64,000 nt of DNA from Oscillatoriaceae cyanobacterium Prado104. Its GTDB lineage: Bacteria; Cyanobacteriota; Cyanobacteriia; Cyanobacteriales; Microcoleaceae. Location: the NCBI GenBank assembly GCA_025454405.1, contig JALOON010000020.1, forward strand, positions 1 through 64,000, given 5' to 3'. The notes below the pieces were generated by a model that saw only the letters and a list, made by a program, of their open reading frames with translations, was not told the DNA's origin and made no database searches. Positions 50,479-59,553 of the stretch are shown in pieces (the stretch's first letter is position 1; each line of letters starts with the position of its first letter). A program made the position numbers and the translations under genes.

Positions 50479-51942
50479 GCGAGCACGGTTCCCTTGCCAA
50501 TGCCCAATATGAGCCAGAGAGTGTTCAACCGTAGTACGTTTTCTTAAGTCTCTTCGACCAATAGCAGTGGATTGACGCGCGCGCAACTCTTGCATTAAGG
50601 CTTCATCAGGATGAATTGATACAGTCCGTCCTTTTTTACTATTCGTACAACCAGACCTCAGAGGACAAATTGCACATTCACTCGCCGGAAAATGAACAAT
50701 TTTTCCGGGTTCAAATGGGATACTTACCTGATTCGGACAGCTAATTAAATGCGTATCCCAGTCAAGAAAAAAAGAATTTTTATCAAACCGTCCAAAATTT
50801 CTGACCGGCCACGCCTTGCAAAATATCTGTAATTTATCATCCCGTTGTGTCACCCAATGACTGGATAAATAAGCCCGATCGATATGTAACTCAGATAGGT
50901 AAATATTTTGAAATTTTAAATCACGTTCTAGGTCAACTGTAGCAGTGGATTCTGGAGTATTGGCGCGAGTCAACGCCACCGCGCAAACTATACCACTCTC
51001 TAAATCTTTGAGGATGTGGCGTTTATATCCATCTATTTTTTTAGAGCGGCTTTTACGCCCATGCCGCATATCTGGGTCTTCAATAGAAATGCGACGATCT
51101 TTGGCGACCCCTTTACTTAAACTCAGAACGCCTTGTGAGTCGAAAGTTACATTTTGAGATTCAATCACTCGGGCAACATCCAGAGTCTCTTGGACTACTT
51201 CAAATTCATCACAATCAGACTGACTTTGCATCCATTCTTCCACATAATTTAAGCTATTTAGGATAATTAAGAGCGCATTTTGGCGCTCTACTGGATTATC
51301 CCAGTTTAAATCTAAGGCCGTTTTTAAGCTGGAACTATTCAGGATGGGTGCACCTGCTTCCAGGGCAATTTCTGCTGGCTCCCTCCCCTGCACAGCAGCT
51401 ATCACACTTACCGCCTTACGCAAAGCATGACCCAATAGATTATATGTATCTTCGACTTTACCAGCTCCCCATAACGGGGAAGAGTCTAAAGCTGCTTTGA
51501 GTTGAGATGAGCCAAATCCACCTTTTTGTTTGGCAATTTCTACGGTGCGATCGATTAAACGTTGGTCTAGTTCTTTTTTAATTAAGCGATTTCTGAATCG
51601 AACCAAAGTAGCTTTGCTAAAAGGGGGAGTTTCACAATTGAGGCAATCAAGAACTAACTGCCAACGTCGATCCATGAGCATTTCTTCAATTACTTCATCA
51701 TCAGAAATGCCTAAGTAGGCTTGTAGAATAATTGCCAAGGCAATTTGTGCAGGAGGAATTGGACCCTGACCCACTGTGCTGTCTTTAAAGATTGTAGCAA
51801 GTTCTTCTTGAAACTCATCATTAAATATGAATGAACGGTTCAGTCGAAGAAACGTAAATAACTTGGCTCGTTTAATGCGTTTGACGATCGACGCTTCAGC
51901 GTCTGAGAGTTCAATTGGAGGATGCCATAAGTGAGGGCGCAT
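50473..51942 (-). CDS. IS1182-family transposase (slightly truncated at the C-terminus)
   Basis: A DDE transposase of 489 aa. N-terminal DUF772-type domain (QIALAIILQAYLGISDDEVI, RFRNRLIKK), first Asp in LKAALDSSPLWGAGK, a long insert, RKSRSKKIDGYKRHILKD, ELHIDRAYLSSHWV with the second Asp, a Cys-rich ECAICPLRSGCTNSKKGRTV, and TTVEHSLAHIGHWQGNRARY with the catalytic Glu. Family members usually continue another 30-40 residues beyond RARY; here a stop follows and the sequence passes into an antitoxin remnant. All catalytic residues are kept, so activity depends on the missing tail and IS end. No clear terminal repeats could be assigned by eye. Confidence 0.9.
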   Translation of the reverse strand: MRPHLWHPPIELSDAEASIVKRIKRAKLFTFLRLNRSFIFNDEFQEELATIFKDSTVGQGPIPPAQIALAIILQAYLGISDDEVIEEMLMDRRWQLVLDCLNCETPPFSKATLVRFRNRLIKKELDQRLIDRTVEIAKQKGGFGSSQLKAALDSSPLWGAGKVEDTYNLLGHALRKAVSVIAAVQGREPAEIALEAGAPILNSSSLKTALDLNWDNPVERQNALLIILNSLNYVEEWMQSQSDCDEFEVVQETLDVARVIESQNVTFDSQGVLSLSKGVAKDRRISIEDPDMRHGRKSRSKKIDGYKRHILKDLESGIVCAVALTRANTPESTATVDLERDLKFQNIYLSELHIDRAYLSSHWVTQRDDKLQIFCKAWPVRNFGRFDKNSFFLDWDTHLISCPNQVSIPFEPGKIVHFPASECAICPLRSGCTNSKKGRTVSIHPDEALMQELRARQSTAIGRRDLRKRTTVEHSLAHIGHWQGNRARY

Positions 51943-52111
51943 AAGGTTTCTTCCTTCTTCCCGATCGATGAGAATTTAACAGGCTTCTCAATTCACATAT
52001 CATTTCCAGTTTGTTTTGTCAACTCCTAATACTGAACCGACGCCCTAGAGAAATCGCGATCGTTATTGCTCATAAATTATTTAGGTCTTTAGGTAGTTTA
52101 TATACAGAAAT

Positions 52112-52540
52112 TTATTCCGTCCAATCTTCAATAACTAGACCCGGAATTAGGGAGAAATCCCGCTTGTTACGAGTCACCATTACCGCATTCACCGAAAGGG
52201 CAATTGCAGCAATTCGTAAATCTTTCTGGAGCCTTTTTTTATTAAGTTGCTTATTTTCTCTCAACAGACGCTCATAACAATTGTAAGCCTCAGCATCAAA
52301 ATTTAGTATCCTAACCTCCTTAAAATATTCCAAATTTGTCCATAATTTAGTGTAAAGTCTCACTAAATCTGTAGATTCAGAAGCACCGTTAATTTTAACA
52401 ATCCATCCGTTAAAAATTTCCTGAACTGTAACAACCGTAATAGCTAAGTTGGGCAAGACTCTATCTACCCTAGAACTTACAACCTTATTTCCTTGAAGTA
52501 AGTGGGAAACATGATCTGTGTCAAGTATCCAAATTGTCAT
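52112..52540 (-). CDS. vapC: PIN-domain toxin (VapC-like)
   Basis: A 142-aa PIN-domain ribonuclease. WILDTDHVSHLLQGN (first Asp), ITVVTVQEIFNGW (Glu), LQKDLRIAAIALSVNAVMVT (Asp) and TRNKRDFSLIPGLVIEDWT (last Asp) carry the acidic active-site tetrad. VapC toxins cleave tRNA or rRNA. It follows the antitoxin-like gene by 29 bp on the same strand. It fits a plasmid addiction pair. Confidence 0.9.
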   Translation of the reverse strand: MTIWILDTDHVSHLLQGNKVVSSRVDRVLPNLAITVVTVQEIFNGWIVKINGASESTDLVRLYTKLWTNLEYFKEVRILNFDAEAYNCYERLLRENKQLNKKRLQKDLRIAAIALSVNAVMVTRNKRDFSLIPGLVIEDWTE

Positions 52541-52569
52541 TATTGCTCTGATTATTAATTTTTTTCTAA

Positions 52570-52926
52570 CTAAACTTCTGCAATTTCATCATCGTTAGCC
52601 AAACGCTCTTTTCTCAGACTTTCAGCAATCTCAGCAAAGTCAGGATCGTCCTGAAAAACGCCTGCAAATTTTACCCAAGGATTCTCCTGTTGTTTGGGGA
52701 GTTGCCATTCAAATTCTACTGGAATAATTTCTAATTTTTCCAGACGAATATGTAAAAGTTCGTTCAATTTTTCTATAGCTTCTTCTTGCGTTGAAGCTTC
52801 TACTTGGCAATTAGGGAGTTCCAGAAAAGATGCGCTTATTTTTGTTTCATTAGAGCGATCGAGCAAAATATGCAACTTCAAGGGAACTGACTGAGATATT
52901 TTTCCTATTGACACTTGGCTAAGCAT
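52570..52926 (-). CDS. Antitoxin partner of the PIN toxin (HicB-like N-terminus)
   Basis: About 118 aa from MLSQVSIGKISQSVPLKLHI. The first half forms a HicB-like partial RNase H fold (ISASFLELPNCQVEASTQEE, AIEKLNELLHIRLEKL). The C-terminal tail PWVKFAGVFQDDPDFAEIAE with SLRKERLANDDE is of the type found in PIN-associated antitoxins. The upstream ATG would add 10 residues not fitting the fold. It precedes the toxin gene on the minus strand. Confidence 0.75.
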   Translation of the reverse strand: MLSQVSIGKISQSVPLKLHILLDRSNETKISASFLELPNCQVEASTQEEAIEKLNELLHIRLEKLEIIPVEFEWQLPKQQENPWVKFAGVFQDDPDFAEIAESLRKERLANDDEIAEV

Positions 52927-53011
52927 AAAGTTCTCATTAGCTGAAATCCGATCCAATTATAGCAGATAGTGGGGAATAGGAGTTCTATCATGTCGATATT
53001 GCATAATACCC

Positions 53012-53034
53012 AGACAGAAACCGGGTTTCTTGAA
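53012..53034. repeat. Dispersed AGAAACCGGGTTTCT palindrome
   Basis: A short palindrome in the gap 52957-53153. Related words occur at 4086-4150 and 28622. Common intergenic repeat type; no coding content. Confidence 0.5.
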
Positions 53035-53121
53035 GGGGAGTAGCAAAATATCCGCTTGTCCAACAGTGGTTAGCGCGCGATTAATTCTCGCTAAAATACC
53101 GAACGAAGCGGTTAATGAAAG

Positions 53122-53144
53122 GCTGCCGAATTAACTTCGGCAGC
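53122..53144 (-). terminator. Hairpin terminator after holA
   Basis: Perfect 9-bp arms GCTGCCGAA / TTCGGCAGC with a 5-nt loop, 10 bp beyond the holA stop. CCTTTCATT follows on the minus strand, a weak T tract. Confidence 0.65.
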
Positions 53145-53153
53145 GGTTTCCTG

Positions 53154-54107
53154 TTAGTTAATGTGAGTGAATTGAGTAATTCCGAGCAAAGCAGGTAACA
53201 TTGAATCAGCCTTATCCCCTGTTTTGAGGGCGATTTCTAAATCAAACAAAACAGATAGTGCTTGACTTAAGAAGTTAGCAGATACTTCTTCAACCTCCTG
53301 TTTGAGGAAATACAGCCGCTTGGGGTTACTAATTCCGCACATACTGACAATTTCCCTATCTGAATATTTGCCGGAATTGATAGTAAGTTTTACCCACAGC
53401 CATGTTTTAAACTGAGTTTGAAGGGTGGCAAGAATTGCTAAAGGAAATTCAGCCCGATCGAGCAATTCATCAAGCAGTTTAATTGCCGCTGCTGCTTGAC
53501 CTTTTAAAAGAGCTTCTGCAAGTTGAAAGCTACTGGCTGCGGTAGCTGGAACCAAGGCTTTAGCCGACTCTTTCGTAATGCGAGATCCCGCTGCATAAAT
53601 AGCTAATTTTTCCAGTTCCTTAACCATTCTAGCAGAATCGTTACCGATCGCTACTGCTAAATAACCGATCGCATCTCTGGCAATTGAGAGATTCATCTGT
53701 TTAGCAGCAGCAGCAATCGCACTTTCAATTAAATCGATACGCCAAGGGGGAATGAGAGTAAATTCTTTAAGTTTACCAAACTGCAACAAATGCTTGACTA
53801 CCTTGAGTCGTTTGTCGATAACAGCAGCAGTAAAAACCAAGTGCGTTGTGGCAGGCAACTGGGGCAAGATTTGCAGCAATTCTAGCCCCATTTCTCCAAA
53901 TTGCTTGAAATCGCAATTTTCAACGATAATCAGTTTGTTTCCGCCACCGAAAGGAACTGAAGCAGCAGCAGAGAGGGCTGCATCCAGGGAAGAAGCCTCG
54001 AAGCGGTGGATGTTGAAATCTCGCCAGAGAGGATGAATTTGAGTCTTAAATTTTTCAACTTCTCGTTCAATTGCGTAGGTATCATTCCCAATGAGGATGC
54101 TAATCAT
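53154..54107 (-). CDS. holA: DNA polymerase III delta subunit (clamp loader)
   Basis: A 317-aa HolA-type protein: N-terminal ISILIGNDTYAIEREVEKFK, RFEASSLDAALSAAASVPFG (region that opens the clamp), GGNKLIIVENCDFKQFG, THLVFTAAVIDKRLKVVKHL, then the lid and C-terminal collar domains (LAVAIGNDSARMVKELEKLA, FQLAEALLKGQAAAAIKLLD). It is full length. It overlaps dnaX by 4 bp, so delta and the ATPase subunit are co-translated. The chromosomal holA should exist elsewhere; this is an element-borne copy. No holB (delta prime) is in the window. Confidence 0.9.
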   Translation of the reverse strand: MISILIGNDTYAIEREVEKFKTQIHPLWRDFNIHRFEASSLDAALSAAASVPFGGGNKLIIVENCDFKQFGEMGLELLQILPQLPATTHLVFTAAVIDKRLKVVKHLLQFGKLKEFTLIPPWRIDLIESAIAAAAKQMNLSIARDAIGYLAVAIGNDSARMVKELEKLAIYAAGSRITKESAKALVPATAASSFQLAEALLKGQAAAAIKLLDELLDRAEFPLAILATLQTQFKTWLWVKLTINSGKYSDREIVSMCGISNPKRLYFLKQEVEEVSANFLSQALSVLFDLEIALKTGDKADSMLPALLGITQFTHIN

Positions 54108-55525
54108 GCTGCTAACTCCTTCTGTTGTTTGACAGTAACAGTAACAGAACGGCCTAAAGCTTTAGTAACGATTCGCTGCACGGATGCCAGGTGAGTTTGA
54201 AACTTGTTCGCGTATTTTTTTTCTACTGCTAACACGCACGAATCAGCAGAAAGTTCGGCAATTTTAGCGCGGTTTAAGAGGGCGCGATTGGCGGGTTTCG
54301 CTGCTGCTACTACTTGCGCCCAAGTTGTCTCGAAGTCAGGAGAATCAACCTCTATCTTTTGATGGTTTTTATCGAATTTGTCAGATACCTTAGATTGGGA
54401 AGTTGCCGGCAACCGCGTTTCCTTCACAGCACGATCGCGATCGCTCTTACGCATCAAGTTCAGCAGGCAGACTTCTAGCCAAATAGCAGCATTTGTGCTA
54501 GTTCTTAATTGAACTTCTGATTTTTGCAATTGCGCGCAAGCCGCATCAATTGTTTCAAAATCGAGAGTGCTAGCGATCGATCGCAGTTGCGAGTAGCCTA
54601 CCGATCCAGCAATTAAATTCTGGCTGTGGCGCGTTGATTTGACAACGAGCAAATCTCTCATTACTGTTAGTAAACTACTGAGAATAAGTTTGGGGCTTTT
54701 GCCGCTGTTGATGAGCGTTCTCGAAGATTGCAGCACGCTTAAGGTATCGCCAGAATGAATGGCTTTGAGAAGGGCGATCGAATCTTGCTCGCTGATGCTG
54801 CCAGATACTTCTGCAACTTGAGTTAGAGTAATCTCTGAATTAAGTAATGAAAGTTGAGAAAGTAATTGCAGGGCATCTCTTAATCCCCCGTCACAAATGC
54901 GAGCGAGCTCCCGCATTGCCTCCGGAGCGATCGCAATAGATTCAGCAGAGCTAATTTTGTGCAATTGTCCCACAATAGCATCAACTGACAAAGCTCGGAA
55001 GTTAAAAGTTTGGCAGCGGGAAATAATTGTCGGCAGCACTTTATGTACCTCAGTCGTACAGAGAATAAACACCACATGAGCCGGAGGTTCTTCTAAACAT
55101 TTGAGGAGGGCATTTTGAGCGCTGGTACTGAGTTGGTGGCATTCATCTAAAATCCAAATTCGGTAGCGACTCATCGCCGGAGCAAAGTTGCTGTGTTCTA
55201 TTAATTCTCTAGCATCATCTACGCCATTGTGTGAGGCAGCATCGATTTCAGTTACATCTAAGCTAGAACTAGAATCAATAGTTTTGCAGCTCGAACATTC
55301 CCCGCAAGGAGTAGCGGTTGGCTTTTTGCTATTCAAACAATTGAGGGATTTAGCAAGGATGCGAGCGGTTGAGGTTTTGCCTGTACCTCTGGGGCCGGTA
55401 AACAGGTAAGCTCGGGCAATTTGGGATGAGGTGATGGCATTGGTCAAGGTTGTTTTGATGGTGTCTTGACCCACTAATTCTTGTAGTTTTTTTGGTCGGT
55501 ATTTGAGGTGCAGTGGTTGGTACAT
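54104..55525 (-). CDS. dnaX: Clamp-loader ATPase, DnaX (gamma/tau)
   Basis: A 473-aa AAA+ clamp-loader subunit. KYRPKKLQELVGQDTIK, Walker A TGPRGTGKTS (43-52), a four-cysteine zinc site (C63, C74, C77, C80), VTEIDAASHNGVDDARELIE, Walker B WILDECHQLS (D127, E128), EEPPAHVVFILCTTE and the trans Arg finger ISRCQTFNF (168-176). All motor residues are present. The C-terminal part is short, closer to gamma than to the long tau of chromosomal cyanobacterial DnaX. First gene of a dnaX-holA operon. With the separate dnaN upstream it forms a clamp-loading module for the element. Confidence 0.93.
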   Translation of the reverse strand: MYQPLHLKYRPKKLQELVGQDTIKTTLTNAITSSQIARAYLFTGPRGTGKTSTARILAKSLNCLNSKKPTATPCGECSSCKTIDSSSSLDVTEIDAASHNGVDDARELIEHSNFAPAMSRYRIWILDECHQLSTSAQNALLKCLEEPPAHVVFILCTTEVHKVLPTIISRCQTFNFRALSVDAIVGQLHKISSAESIAIAPEAMRELARICDGGLRDALQLLSQLSLLNSEITLTQVAEVSGSISEQDSIALLKAIHSGDTLSVLQSSRTLINSGKSPKLILSSLLTVMRDLLVVKSTRHSQNLIAGSVGYSQLRSIASTLDFETIDAACAQLQKSEVQLRTSTNAAIWLEVCLLNLMRKSDRDRAVKETRLPATSQSKVSDKFDKNHQKIEVDSPDFETTWAQVVAAAKPANRALLNRAKIAELSADSCVLAVEKKYANKFQTHLASVQRIVTKALGRSVTVTVKQQKELAA

Positions 55526-55614
55526 TTTGAGTTGTTAGAATTCTTTTGGTAACTATTCCCCGATAGGGGAGGCATTATTTAGCAGCAATTTAATTCGATC
55601 GCTCACCGCATAAA

Positions 55615-55652
55615 AGGGAATGGGGAATGGGGAATGGGGAGTAGGGAGTTGG
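55615..55652. repeat. Heptanucleotide STRR (GGGAATG)n
   Basis: About five units of GGGAATG/GGGAGTA. A complementary run (CCCCACT, CCCCTTA words) lies at 55829-55911, so the two arms could pair around the MITE at 55691. Confidence 0.7.
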
Positions 55653-55690
55653 TAAGAGTAGGAAATAGACAGTTCCACTCCCCACTATTT

Positions 55691-55782
55691 ATACCATTTC
55701 ACGAAATATACGATCCAAATAAAAAGCTTTTTGCTATTGCTATAGCCAACTTATATGTACCGCCAATAAAGTGAAATGGTAT
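55691..55782. mobile_element. MITE, ATACCATTT family, copy 3
   Basis: Ends ATACCATTTC and GAAATGGTAT with about 72 bp inside, flanked by complementary STRR runs. Noncoding. It lies between dnaX and dnaN in the 55526-55919 gap. Confidence 0.65.
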
Positions 55783-55919
55783 TACTCCTTACTCCTCTTT
55801 ATCGCTTCTTTTCTTCTTACTTTTCTCCTTCCCCCACTCCCCTTACAGTCTCTTTCCCCCACTCCCCACTCCCTACTCCCCTTACAGTTCCATTCCCCGC
55901 TCCCCTTTATCGCTTTTGA

Positions 55920-57419
55920 CTATTCTTGCGGAGCGACAATATATTCGCACTCACACGCCTCTGTACCCAAAGCAGGCGTTCCAAAAGGTGCAATCAGTAA
56001 AGGAGCGGTAGGAGTTGCCATTAACACCCGCAAATCCGAGCTAGAAATCGCTTTAGCTGTATCAATCAAATAGCGGATGTCGCACTTGAGACGAAACTCA
56101 CAACCCCACAGTTTAGCATCAACTATCTCAGTTCCCGAACTGAGAGTATTGTTGAGCGATAATCGCACTTGTTGGGCATCTAAATCGAATTCTATAATAG
56201 CTGTTACGTGAGACTTATCGCTGTGAGAAGCTAACCTCTCTAACGCCTTTAAAAAGCTCAGTCTCTCAACCACCACTTGATGGCAAAATCGATCTCGGTA
56301 GGGAGCAATAATTTGGTCGCAAACCGGATATTGCCCTTCGAGCAACTTCGCTGTCAGCCGCCAATTTTTCCACTCAAAGGCGACAAAATTACTGGGTTGC
56401 TCTGGCAAATATTCATAGTAAATTGCAACTTTGTCATCGAGATTCAAAAAACGCTCCAATAACCGGAGTACCTTAGCAGGGACAGTAAAATTAACTTCAA
56501 GACTGCTTGATAGATGGGAATTGCTGCTTTCGCTTGCTCCTAAAACCCTTGCTATTCGATGCCCGTCTGTCGTCCAAACCCTCAGTCGATCGAGCCCTCT
56601 GTCTTCGTCGCGACTGAGTTGAAAATTACCTCCAGTTAAAATGCGTTTGTTTTCCTCACTACTTACCGCAAATAAGCTAGCTTTGAGGGCAGCAATTAAC
56701 ACGCTTGCAGGAAGCGTTACAAGTTTTTGTTCGATGCTGGGAATAACCGGAAATTCTTCCGCAGCTAGCCCGCGAATTGTGTGTTTGCTCCTTGACGCAC
56801 TCAGCGTAGCACCGATCGATGGAATGTCGCTGTCTTTAATTATTTCAGAAGAACTCTTTAAGGTGAGTCTGCCATTAGGAAATTTTCCCAAAATGTCAGC
56901 GAGTATGGGCGCGGGAAGGGTTATCTTTCCAGATCGATCGACATTAGCATCAAAGCTCACTTGCATTCCAAATTCCAGGTTATAAGCAGTGAGGCGCACT
57001 TGTTGAGTTTCGGCATCACCCTCAATCAAAATATTGCACAAAATGGGAGGGCTGCTATTGCTAGGAACAATGCCTTTCAAAGCCTGAGCGCAATCGTTCA
57101 ATTCTCTTGAATCGCAAGTAAATTCAATAGCTGATGGCAGAGAAAGAGGCAATATCGCCTTGTTTGGCAATTCCGTTTTCCTAGTCGGAGAATCGACAGC
57201 AGGAATTGCTGCAAAATCGTTGCTATTTTCCAACTCTTCTACTTCTTGCGGAGGGATTGTTGGTGGTTCGCAAGCTGAGGAAATTTCAGTTGTTTTTTTG
57301 AGGGATTTAGTTACAACTTTTGCAGAATTAGCGGCTGTTGCAGGCGAGCGTTTTTTCTTAACCGTTCTCTCCAATACTTCCTTTTTAAGGGATGTTCCTG
57401 TCAGTTGAGATTTTGCCAT
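55920..57419 (-). CDS. dnaN: DNA polymerase III beta subunit (sliding clamp) with N-terminal extension
   Basis: About 499 aa from MAKSQLTGTSLKKEVLERTV. Further upstream codons fall inside a MITE and are not native. Residues 1-105 are a Lys/Ser/Thr-rich, probably disordered extension. Then come three clamp domains: IEFTCDSRELNDCAQALKGI with RLTAYNLEFGMQVSFDANVD, KHTIRGLAAEEFPVIPSIEQ with ILTGGNFQLSRDEDR, and the third domain with VVVERLSFLKALERLASHSD. It ends APFGTPALGTEACECEYIVA, in place of the usual MPMRL-like end. A chromosomal clamp is about 375 aa, so this version is clearly distinct. Transcribed in the same direction as dnaX-holA. Confidence 0.88.
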   Translation of the reverse strand: MAKSQLTGTSLKKEVLERTVKKKRSPATAANSAKVVTKSLKKTTEISSACEPPTIPPQEVEELENSNDFAAIPAVDSPTRKTELPNKAILPLSLPSAIEFTCDSRELNDCAQALKGIVPSNSSPPILCNILIEGDAETQQVRLTAYNLEFGMQVSFDANVDRSGKITLPAPILADILGKFPNGRLTLKSSSEIIKDSDIPSIGATLSASRSKHTIRGLAAEEFPVIPSIEQKLVTLPASVLIAALKASLFAVSSEENKRILTGGNFQLSRDEDRGLDRLRVWTTDGHRIARVLGASESSNSHLSSSLEVNFTVPAKVLRLLERFLNLDDKVAIYYEYLPEQPSNFVAFEWKNWRLTAKLLEGQYPVCDQIIAPYRDRFCHQVVVERLSFLKALERLASHSDKSHVTAIIEFDLDAQQVRLSLNNTLSSGTEIVDAKLWGCEFRLKCDIRYLIDTAKAISSSDLRVLMATPTAPLLIAPFGTPALGTEACECEYIVAPQE

Positions 57420-57503
57420 AATTAGCCTGGTGTTATGGGTGCAATTAATCGCTGCGGTAGCAGCACTTATAGCCCCGATCGCGCGCACTCTGTGTTGGGG
57501 CTT

Positions 57504-57608
57504 ATACCATTTTTTTAAAGTTATGATAGACTTTCGCAAACAGGGAAAGGAGATAATTACAACGTCTTGTCGTCCTTCATTTCTATCGGATCTTTAGAAA
57601 AATGGTAT
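57504..57608. mobile_element. MITE, ATACCATTT family, copy 4
   Basis: Ends ATACCATTTTTTTAAAG and CTTTAGAAAAATGGTAT, about 105 bp, directly upstream of dnaN. It separates dnaN from the Dda-like helicase gene and may have displaced the native dnaN promoter. The rest of 57420-57892 shows no gene. Confidence 0.75.
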
Positions 57609-57892
57609 TACGCGCATAATGTAATTCTGTCATTGCGCGACGGGAGAGCAATCTCAAAGCCTTGTTAAACGGTAACAATGCGTAAGTTCTGCGTATGTGG
57701 AATATGCCATAATTACCCAGCCCCAAGGCGTGAGTGCGATCGGCATATTTACGTTATCCCAAGTATTCGCGATCGATAATAAACAAGATTTATTGTCTCG
57801 CGCGGTTGAGTTGAAAAGAATCAGATCGAACTCACGCCATCAAAGAAATTTCAAGATTTTGAATGATAAGTTTGCATTGCACTTAAGGAATT

Positions 57893-59275
57893 TTAAGTAC
57901 AACTCATTGGGGGAGGAACAAATAATATCCGATACCGGCAGCGACTTGCACCGACGTAATAAAGCCGGTGGTACTCTTTAAGCTTCTGTTTACTGCTCAA
58001 ATCTTTGCCGATTAACAATCTACTCCAAAGGTCACTTCCGTCAATACCAACTTCATCAAAAGTACTACCCTGCGAATTGTGAATCGTCAGAGCAAAGCAA
58101 TTGTCAACTTCAGCAAATATATCATCCTTGAACCAGTAGTATTTCCTCCAAAGAAATCCATTGCGTTTGGCGCTATTTAGCTTTTGTTTGAGTTCAGCTT
58201 GATAGCGCTTGTTTTCGGATTCATGCAGTGCAAAAATTTGCCGAGGTAGGCCACCATCAGTCACAATTTTTAGCAGCCAAACTCGATAGCCGCAGTGCTG
58301 GTCGATCTCAACTTCCTTGACAGTAAATTCTGTTGAAGTAGGCAAAATTACAGTTTTGCCATCGGGTGCCATGACAGGCTTTTTGGTAATTAGCCTTTCT
58401 CCAGGTACAAATCTAGGTGCAGCTTGACCGTAAACTTGTTCTCTGATAAGCTGATTGTAGTATTTGACTCGTTTGTTAGTCCAGCACAAAATTCGGAAAC
58501 GATCGGGATTTTGACCGAATTCTCGCTCGATCGTTTTGACAGCATATCGCAGCAGCATTTCCGATTTAACTTTGAATGCACCGTTTGATTTGTCTCCTTT
58601 TTTGTATCTAGAATGCGGCAAAAATACACCTGTTTTGCTATTGACAAATGAGCGACATTCTGTTATAAAATCAAGAACCGGGCTTTCTCCAGCTTGCCTG
58701 ACAACTTGAGTGAGTACAGCTTTATTGGTAATGCTAAAAGCAGGCGACTTTTTTTCTCCTACAGGATTGAGTTGAGCGGGGTCGCCCATTAAAATTAGCT
58801 TGCGGCGATTGAAAAATGTACGTTCAAAATTGCGTTCTATCCATTTCCACAATTCGCTTCCAACCATCGAACATTCGTCGAGGAAAATGATATCGTAGAG
58901 GTAAAGGCTGCTGGAACTTGTCTGTGACAAAACTTTTTCTTGTTCTTTTCTTACCATCCCCAATCCTAAAAGTTGATGTATTGTCAGAAAATCTACTCCG
59001 AAAATGCCTTGAGAGGCTGCCATTTTTCTGAGGATGCCGACTGCTTTGTTGGTGGGGGCGGTGAGGGCAATTCGCTTGCTTTGAGCCAAGAGTTCTTTGA
59101 TAATTTGAAAGACGATTGTCGATTTTCCAGTTCCTGCGTAGCCGCACAGCAAGAAGAATGACTCAGTAGTGGTTAGAAACGTTCTCAATTTGTCGATGGC
59201 TTGCTGCTGTTGCGGTTTGAGTGGGAAAGGAAATTGTGTAAAACTATCGGGTTGTTGCAGGAAAGTTTGAATCAT
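57893..59275 (-). CDS. SF1B DNA helicase (Dda/RecD2-like)
   Basis: A 460-aa 5'-3' helicase. Motif I CGYAGTGKST (44-53), Ia LTAPTNKAVGILRKMA, motif II IIFLDECSMVG (DEC 133-135), motif III LILMGDPAQLNPVG, motif IV-like FRILCWTNKRVKYYN, motif V LTIHNSQGSTFDEVGID and motif VI RLYYVGASRCRYR. The compact length without a RecD2 N-terminal extension is like phage T4 Dda, which loads at forks and clears proteins. Its place beside clamp and loader genes suits a replication accessory helicase. Independent unit on the minus strand. Confidence 0.9.
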   Translation of the reverse strand: MIQTFLQQPDSFTQFPFPLKPQQQQAIDKLRTFLTTTESFFLLCGYAGTGKSTIVFQIIKELLAQSKRIALTAPTNKAVGILRKMAASQGIFGVDFLTIHQLLGLGMVRKEQEKVLSQTSSSSLYLYDIIFLDECSMVGSELWKWIERNFERTFFNRRKLILMGDPAQLNPVGEKKSPAFSITNKAVLTQVVRQAGESPVLDFITECRSFVNSKTGVFLPHSRYKKGDKSNGAFKVKSEMLLRYAVKTIEREFGQNPDRFRILCWTNKRVKYYNQLIREQVYGQAAPRFVPGERLITKKPVMAPDGKTVILPTSTEFTVKEVEIDQHCGYRVWLLKIVTDGGLPRQIFALHESENKRYQAELKQKLNSAKRNGFLWRKYYWFKDDIFAEVDNCFALTIHNSQGSTFDEVGIDGSDLWSRLLIGKDLSSKQKLKEYHRLYYVGASRCRYRILFVPPPMSCT

Positions 59276-59417
59276 TATTTAGCATCGCTTACTAATTCTA
59301 TCAACTTCTAATTAAGCGTTAGCTTGAGACCAGAAATTCGATGTTAGTTATTCCGGCGAATTGCTAGACTTTACCAATCATATCGTGTTCGATCGATTAC
59401 TCTAACAAAAATGGTTT

Positions 59418-59468
59418 GTAGTGTGGACTTTAGTCCGCATTCAGGGAGCGGACTAAAGTCCACACTAC
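59418..59468. repeat. Intergenic hairpin repeat (GTAGTGTGGACTTTAGTCCGC)
   Basis: Perfect 21-bp arms and a 9-bp loop. Same family as 2273-2328. It lies between the helicase gene and the hypothetical gene at 59554. Confidence 0.85.
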
Positions 59469-59553
59469 GAACTCATCTTATTGCAGTCGATCGATCGGAC
59501 ACGATATCGATCGCCACCACGCCCCATTTACCCATTATTGCTCCCGATAGCTA

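Noticed and set aside
51530-52277. Small plus-strand frames in and beside the transposase and PIN genes
   Set aside because: They are antisense to well-supported minus-strand genes.
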